Positions 15,186-19,829 of a stretch of 19,829 nt of DNA are shown here, piece by piece. The DNA lies in contig DAOUGI010000020.1 of NCBI GenBank assembly GCA_034429215.1, positions 1 to 19,829 of the forward strand, in the 5' to 3' direction. The notes under the pieces are model-generated. The model was given only the letters and a program-made list of their open reading frames with translations, was not told the DNA's origin and did not search any database. The stretch's first letter is position 1. The number at the start of each line of letters is the position of its first letter. This DNA comes from JAFGOG01 sp034429215 (GTDB lineage Bacteria > Chloroflexota > Anaerolineae > JAAYZQ01). Made by a program: the position numbers and the translations under genes.

Positions 15186-15956
15186 TCACCGCCCGTGATC
15201 TTCAACGATATCTTCTGGAATGAAAGTTACGTCAAGCTGCAGGTCGCGGGCCAGGCGGGCGCTGAGGGCCATAATGCCGGGGGTCTCGGTGGCATAGTGG
15301 CCGGCGATCACCAGGTTGAGCCCTGCCTCCCGGGCAAAAAGGATGCCGAACATGTCGGTCTCACCGGTCAGAAAAGTATCACAGCCCAGCGACTGGGCGC
15401 GGGCCATCCACTCAGGCCGGCCGCCCCAGCCGGCGATGATACCCACGTGGCCAAAGCTGTCGCCGTTCTTCCAGACACGCGGCTCAATACCCAACTGGCT
15501 GCCTACCCGGATCGCAAACTCGGGCAGATGGCCGACGGTCAAGCCGTGGACGCCAAACTCCTCCTCGCCGTCAGGCTTGAACGCTGCCTGGATCGCCACC
15601 CGCACCGCCCGGGCCAGCGCATCGCTCGTCCCAATGTCGCGCGCGTTGTCCAGGCAGTCGTGGGCCACATACAGGTTGATGCCCTGCTGGCGCAGGCGAT
15701 CATATTTCTGGGGTGCCAGGTTGGCATCAGTACCGGGCCAGGCGGCATGGTGGGTGATCAGCAGATCGCAGCCCCGGGCCACCGCCCGGTCGATGGCCTG
15801 GAATGAACAGTTGACGGCCAAGCCTACCTTGGCCACAGTGGGCCGGCCGCCGATTACCAGGCCATTGCCGCTTTCATCCAGACCTGCCACGTGGAGCAGC
15901 TCATCCAGGTAGGCCTTGATCTCGACACAAGATCGCGTCGTCGCCTGTAGTGTCAT
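15186..15956 (-). CDS. NIF3-like dinuclear metal centre protein
   Basis: 256 aa of the NIF3/YbgI family, often annotated as GTP cyclohydrolase 1 type 2; the cellular role remains uncertain. Metal-binding segments are visible: LLITHHAAWPG (two His), AHDCLDN (His/Asp), and near the C-terminus GETDMFG and AGHYATETPGIMAL (His and Glu). The length fits the short, insert-free form. ATG 15956 lies about 14 bases from the predicted start of transcription. It is the first gene of the minus-strand operon leading to polX, the SH3b protein, the Fe-S protein and the permease, and it is divergent from the exonuclease-WYL gene. Confidence 0.9.
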   Translation of the reverse strand: MTLQATTRSCVEIKAYLDELLHVAGLDESGNGLVIGGRPTVAKVGLAVNCSFQAIDRAVARGCDLLITHHAAWPGTDANLAPQKYDRLRQQGINLYVAHDCLDNARDIGTSDALARAVRVAIQAAFKPDGEEEFGVHGLTVGHLPEFAIRVGSQLGIEPRVWKNGDSFGHVGIIAGWGGRPEWMARAQSLGCDTFLTGETDMFGILFAREAGLNLVIAGHYATETPGIMALSARLARDLQLDVTFIPEDIVEDHGR

Positions 15957-15976
15957 CGCCTCTTCCCCCGCCCTCT

Positions 15977-16005
15977 ATTGTACCGCCAAATGGCTATCCG
16001 GTCAA
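15977..16005 (-). promoter_or_regulatory. Promoter of the nif3-polX operon
   Basis: On the minus strand TTGACC (16005-16000) and TACAAT (15982-15977) with a 17-base spacer, giving a start near 15970 and a leader of about 14 bases before the nif3-like ATG. It faces away from the exonuclease promoter at 16072. The 66 bases between the two promoters show no recognisable operator. Confidence 0.75.
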
Positions 16006-16071
16006 ACACAGCCAGGTCACTCTGGCAAGCTCGGCGAGCATCCTGCCGGCAGGCCCCCACGCCGGCCGTGG

Positions 16072-16100
16072 TTGACAGCCGCTCCGAGCTGGGATACAAT
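16072..16100 (+). promoter_or_regulatory. Promoter of the exonuclease-WYL gene, leaderless start
   Basis: TTGACA (16072-16077) and TACAAT (16095-16100) with a 17-base spacer. The ATG at 16108 begins 7 bases after the -10 box, so the mRNA should start at the initiation codon. No Shine-Dalgarno sequence lies between them. Confidence 0.8.
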
Positions 16101-16107
16101 TGCCCCG

Positions 16108-16935
16108 ATGGACGAGCTGGATCGGCCGCTGAGAGAGACGGCCTTTGCCGTGTTTGACGTAGAGACGACGGGCTTGAACCCGGCGTATGGCCACCGGGTG
16201 TGTGAGGTGGCCTGCCTGCGGGTTCAGGGCGGCCGGGAAATCGCCCGGTTCGAGTCGCTGGTGGATCCCCAGCGCGTTGTGTCGGCAGGCGCCTTTCACG
16301 TGAACCGGATCACGCCGGAGATGCTGGCCGGCGCCCCGACTTTTGAGCAGGTCGCCGCTCCCCTGCTGGCGCTCATGACGGGAGCAGCGATCGCAGCGCA
16401 CAATGCCCCATTTGACCTGGGCTTTTTGGCCGCCGAGCTAGAGATCGCCGGGCTGCCCCCGCCCGAGGGGGCGATCGTCGACACGCTGGCGCTGGTCCGC
16501 CGGATGTACCATTTTGCCAGCAACAGCCTGCCGGCAGTGGCTGCGGCGATGGAGATTGAAACAGGCACGGCCCACCGGGCGATGGGCGATGTGGAAACCA
16601 CCCGCCATGTCTTGGAACAGATACTGCACGACGCCGAGTTTAACTGCGGCGCCTCCACCCTGCGCCAGCTTGTCGCCCTCCAAGGCGGAACGATCCCATA
16701 TCCACACTCAAGGGCCGTCCCGCTGCCGCCGGCCATCGCCGAGGCCCTGGACAGCGGCGGACGGGTGCGGATGCGGTACGTGAATGCTGCCGGCCAGGAG
16801 ACGTGTCGCACCATTCAGCCTCTCAGGGTCCAGGAGGATCATGGGTATCAGTATATGGTCGCCTTCTGTTATCTCAAAGGCGATCGGCGCACCTTTCGCT
16901 TGGACCGGATCATAGAGATGACGGCCGAGAGCTAG
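16108..16935 (+). CDS. DnaQ-type 3'-5' exonuclease fused to a WYL-like domain
   Basis: 275 aa. Residues about 10-175 are a DEDDh exonuclease of the DNA polymerase III epsilon type: FDVETTGL (Asp17, Glu19), HNAPFDLGFL (Asp103) and AHRAMGDVETT (His156, Asp161), so all five catalytic residues are present. Residues about 205-272 resemble a WYL domain: a VRMRYVNAAGQ strand, TIQPLRV, then GYQYMVAFCYLKGDRRTFRL and DRI, with YQYM where WYL normally stands. WYL domains bind nucleic acid or nucleotide ligands and regulate partner activities. The start ATG 16108 is fixed by the exonuclease N-terminus and the promoter directly upstream; a longer open frame back to 15916 runs over the divergent promoters and is rejected. 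A repair or nucleic-acid turnover role is likely. Confidence 0.85.
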   Translation: MDELDRPLRETAFAVFDVETTGLNPAYGHRVCEVACLRVQGGREIARFESLVDPQRVVSAGAFHVNRITPEMLAGAPTFEQVAAPLLALMTGAAIAAHNAPFDLGFLAAELEIAGLPPPEGAIVDTLALVRRMYHFASNSLPAVAAAMEIETGTAHRAMGDVETTRHVLEQILHDAEFNCGASTLRQLVALQGGTIPYPHSRAVPLPPAIAEALDSGGRVRMRYVNAAGQETCRTIQPLRVQEDHGYQYMVAFCYLKGDRRTFRLDRIIEMTAES

Positions 16936-16965
16936 AGAAAAGGGGGCGGCTCGATGCCACCCCTT
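16936..16965 (-). terminator. Probable terminator of tRNA-Arg(UCG)
   Basis: Read on the minus strand, AAGGGGTGGC, loop ATCGA, then GCCGCCCCC with TTTTCTCT forms an imperfect hairpin of about 8 bp (one G-U pair) plus two A-T pairs across a bulged C, followed by a T-rich tail. It begins 19 bases beyond the tRNA 3' end and sits against the stop codon of the convergent exonuclease gene. Confidence 0.55.
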
Positions 16966-16983
16966 GCTCTACGCGAAACAAGG

Positions 16984-17056
16984 CGCGCCTGACAGGACTC
17001 GAACCTGTAACCGTCGGTTCCGAAGACCGATGCTCTATCCGTTGAGCTACAGGCGC
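16984..17056 (-). tRNA. tRNA-Arg(UCG)
   Basis: On the minus strand the acceptor GCGCCTG (17056-17050) pairs with CAGGCGC (16991-16985), discriminator G, no encoded CCA. The anticodon stem TCGGT/ACCGA holds loop CTTCGGA with anticodon TCG at 17023-17021, an arginine tRNA reading CGA (and by wobble CGG). The D-arm GCTC/GAGC and T-loop TTCGAGT are normal. Length is 73 bases. Together with tRNA-Arg(GCG) at 4911 it suggests CGN codons are read without inosine. Confidence 0.95.
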
Positions 17057-17117
17057 TAGAACCTCAGCCCTCAAGAGCATTAAGGCCCCAAACTCCCCGG
17101 GCTGAACAACCGGCACT

Positions 17118-17147
17118 AGTATACCACAGGAAGGGAATGCCGGTCAA
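17118..17147 (-). promoter_or_regulatory. Promoter of tRNA-Arg(UCG)
   Basis: Minus strand TTGACC (17147-17142) and TATACT (17123-17118) with an 18-base spacer and TGG before the -10 box (extended -10). Predicted start near 17111, giving a 5' precursor leader of about 55 bases before the tRNA. Confidence 0.7.
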
Positions 17148-17165
17148 CTTGCCACTGTCTGATCT

Positions 17166-17687
17166 TTAGAATGGATACCCTCTTGCACCCTGACAGCCTT
17201 TCAGCGCCGAGATCTCGCCGCAGTGGGCGTTGAGGTGCCAGACGACAAAGGTTTCCAAGACCTGGGCCACGTTGTACTCGCCGATCGGAGTGTTGACAGT
17301 GCGGTCCAGATCCTCGGGCGTCAGTGAGCCCAGCCAGTCGTTCAGCATGGCGGCAGTGGCCTTGGCATACTCGTGCAGGGCAGGCAGGTCGACGCGGATG
17401 GTCTGCATCCAGGCCAGCCAGCCCTCGGCGCCCTCCGGCTCGGGCGCCGAGACGGCCAGCGCCCTTGCCTGCCATCCCTCCCGCTGGTGGAGCGGCTCCT
17501 GCCCCAGCACCCAGCGGCACATCACCTCGTCTGCGCCGGAAACGGCGTGCCAGTACGAGGCGCCGATGGGGTTGGCGCAGCCGGGCGGGATCCAATCGGC
17601 CTGCTCCTGGGTCAGGTCGGCGACGACCTGGTCCAGGATGCTGAAGGCATTGCCCAACGAATACTGTGTTAACTCGACTGTGTTCAT
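17166..17687 (-). CDS. DinB-superfamily (YfiT-like) protein
   Basis: 173 aa, a four-helix-bundle metal-binding protein of the DinB/YfiT superfamily. The characteristic His triad is visible: His47 in SYWHAVSGADEVM and His151/His155 in HLNAHCGEISALKG. Members include thiol-dependent transferases and many uncharacterised proteins; no substrate can be deduced. Start ATG 17687 is chosen because AAGGAG precedes it by 7 bases, whereas the longer frame to 17756 would overlap the upstream gene and lacks a ribosome binding site. It follows the DUF3795 gene after 16 bases, so the two form a small operon. Confidence 0.8.
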   Translation of the reverse strand: MNTVELTQYSLGNAFSILDQVVADLTQEQADWIPPGCANPIGASYWHAVSGADEVMCRWVLGQEPLHQREGWQARALAVSAPEPEGAEGWLAWMQTIRVDLPALHEYAKATAAMLNDWLGSLTPEDLDRTVNTPIGEYNVAQVLETFVVWHLNAHCGEISALKGCQGARGYPF

Positions 17688-17703
17688 TTTTGCTCCTTGT
17701 ATC

Positions 17704-18054
17704 TCAGGCGATACCCTGCCGGATGGCCTCCAGCGTGGCGCGGGCGGTGGGGACAAAGCTCAAAAAACCCTCCAGCCTGGCGCAGCCATAGTCATCGCAG
17801 GCGGCGCAGTTGGCAACGCCGCGCGCCACCCCACAGGCCCGGATCTCGCACTCCAGGCAGTGGCCACCCAGCCGGCCATCGCTCGCCAGGCAGCCGTCGC
17901 AGATGACATACTCGACGGTGATGTTGGGCGCGTTATACTCCTCGCGCCACCTGGCCGCCACCCGCTCCAATGCGGCCTGGTCGTTCGCCTGTGTGGCGAG
18001 ATAGGCATCGCATTCGGTGCAGGTCAGGCCGCAGTAGGCTATGATCTTGTCCAT
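17704..18054 (-). CDS. DUF3795 cysteine-rich protein
   Basis: 116 aa with 11 cysteines arranged in pairs: YCGLTCTECDAY at the N-terminus (Cys8, 12, 15), ICDGC (52, 55), HCLECEIRAC (66, 69, 74) and NCAACDDYGC (83, 86, 91). This is the DUF3795 pattern, which probably binds zinc or an Fe-S cluster; function unknown. The C-terminal 25 residues are helical. ATG 18054 is preceded by AAAGGAG. It lies upstream of the DinB gene in the same direction. DUF3795 proteins are frequent in anaerobes, and a redox or metal-related role is only a guess. Confidence 0.8.
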   Translation of the reverse strand: MDKIIAYCGLTCTECDAYLATQANDQAALERVAARWREEYNAPNITVEYVICDGCLASDGRLGGHCLECEIRACGVARGVANCAACDDYGCARLEGFLSFVPTARATLEAIRQGIA

Positions 18055-18099
18055 CGTGTTTACTCCTTTCTCTCTTGGCTTTTAAAACAAACTACCCCG

Positions 18100-18138
18100 C
18101 AATCCGATTTTGGATTTTCGATTTTCGATTTTGGATTG
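18100..18138. repeat. Tandem 7-bp AT-rich repeat with inverted flanks
   Basis: Four consecutive heptads GATTTTG, GATTTTC, GATTTTC, GATTTTG (18106-18133), bracketed by CAATCC (18100-18105) and GGATTG (18133-18138), which are inverted copies. It is strikingly AT-rich against the surrounding sequence. Similar GATTTT-type runs occur between genes in several bacterial groups; the role is unknown. Confidence 0.75.
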
Positions 18139-18170
18139 CCCCTCAACCCGGTCCTTCGCCGGTGGGGCAA
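18136..18170. repeat. Intergenic hairpin downstream of uvrA
   Basis: TTGCCCC (18136-18142) and GGGGCAA (18164-18170) enclose CCGG (18148-18151) and CCGG (18159-18162), forming a two-tier stem-loop 10 bases beyond the uvrA stop. There is no T-run on either side, so it is a weak terminator candidate at best. It abuts the heptad repeat and may be part of the same repeated intergenic element. Confidence 0.5.
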
Positions 18171-18179
18171 GGGAACCGG

Positions 18180-19829
<1,650 letters not shown>

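Noticed and set aside
18106..18133. CRISPR-like repeat
   Set aside because: Units are 7 bp, directly adjacent with no spacers, and no cas genes are present.

Overview
The window is GC-rich, densely coded bacterial chromosome with no phage, insertion-sequence or CRISPR signature. The best guess for the source is Chloroflexota (an Anaerolineae-like bacterium). This rests on overall gene style: a membrane-anchored SH3b protein with a Pro/Thr/Ala-rich linker, a psuK-psuG pair, DUF3795 and DinB proteins, and consensus sigma-70-type promoters, two of which fire almost at the start codon. The assignment is an inference and no marker gene here settles it.

Layout. 1-2496 (+): pseudouridine catabolism genes psuK (5' end cut off) and psuG, followed by a phytol/dolichol-kinase-like membrane protein. 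2500-3126 (-): a GntR/FCD regulator, divergent from serS. 3306-4984 (+): serS, then two tRNA-Ser genes and a tRNA-Arg(GCG), ended by a strong hairpin terminator. 5056-9866 (+): a promoter-to-terminator operon holding an unrecognised 422-aa protein, remnants of a small-protein/nucleotidyltransferase module, and two tandem proteins that each fuse a DapA-family class I aldolase to a formaldehyde-activating-enzyme (Fae) domain. 15956-9873 (-): nif3-like, polX, SH3b membrane protein, Fe-S protein and a KimA-type APC permease, probably one transcript, converging on the shared terminator at 9831. 16072-16935 (+): a DnaQ-type exonuclease fused to a WYL-like domain, divergent from nif3. 17147-16936 (-): tRNA-Arg(UCG) with its own promoter and terminator. 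18054-17166 (-): DUF3795 and DinB proteins. 18180-19829 (-): the C-terminal part of UvrA.

The most notable system is the aldolase-Fae operon. Each protein carries an intact Schiff-base aldolase site (Tyr and Lys in the usual motifs) and a C-terminal domain that aligns with Fae across its length. Copy 2 keeps the catalytic-type His of Fae; copy 1 has Gln there but keeps other Fae motifs that copy 2 has lost. A plausible reading is a pyruvate aldolase that makes or uses formaldehyde, joined to a domain that captures it, with the two copies perhaps forming one mixed enzyme. This is a hypothesis from sequence alone.

Other points worth attention: apparently leaderless serS and exonuclease mRNAs; serS beside two tRNA-Ser genes; a pair of arginine tRNAs (GCG and UCG) suggesting CGN decoding without inosine, one of them with an abnormal T-loop; the exonuclease-WYL fusion; and a heptad repeat plus hairpin next to uvrA.
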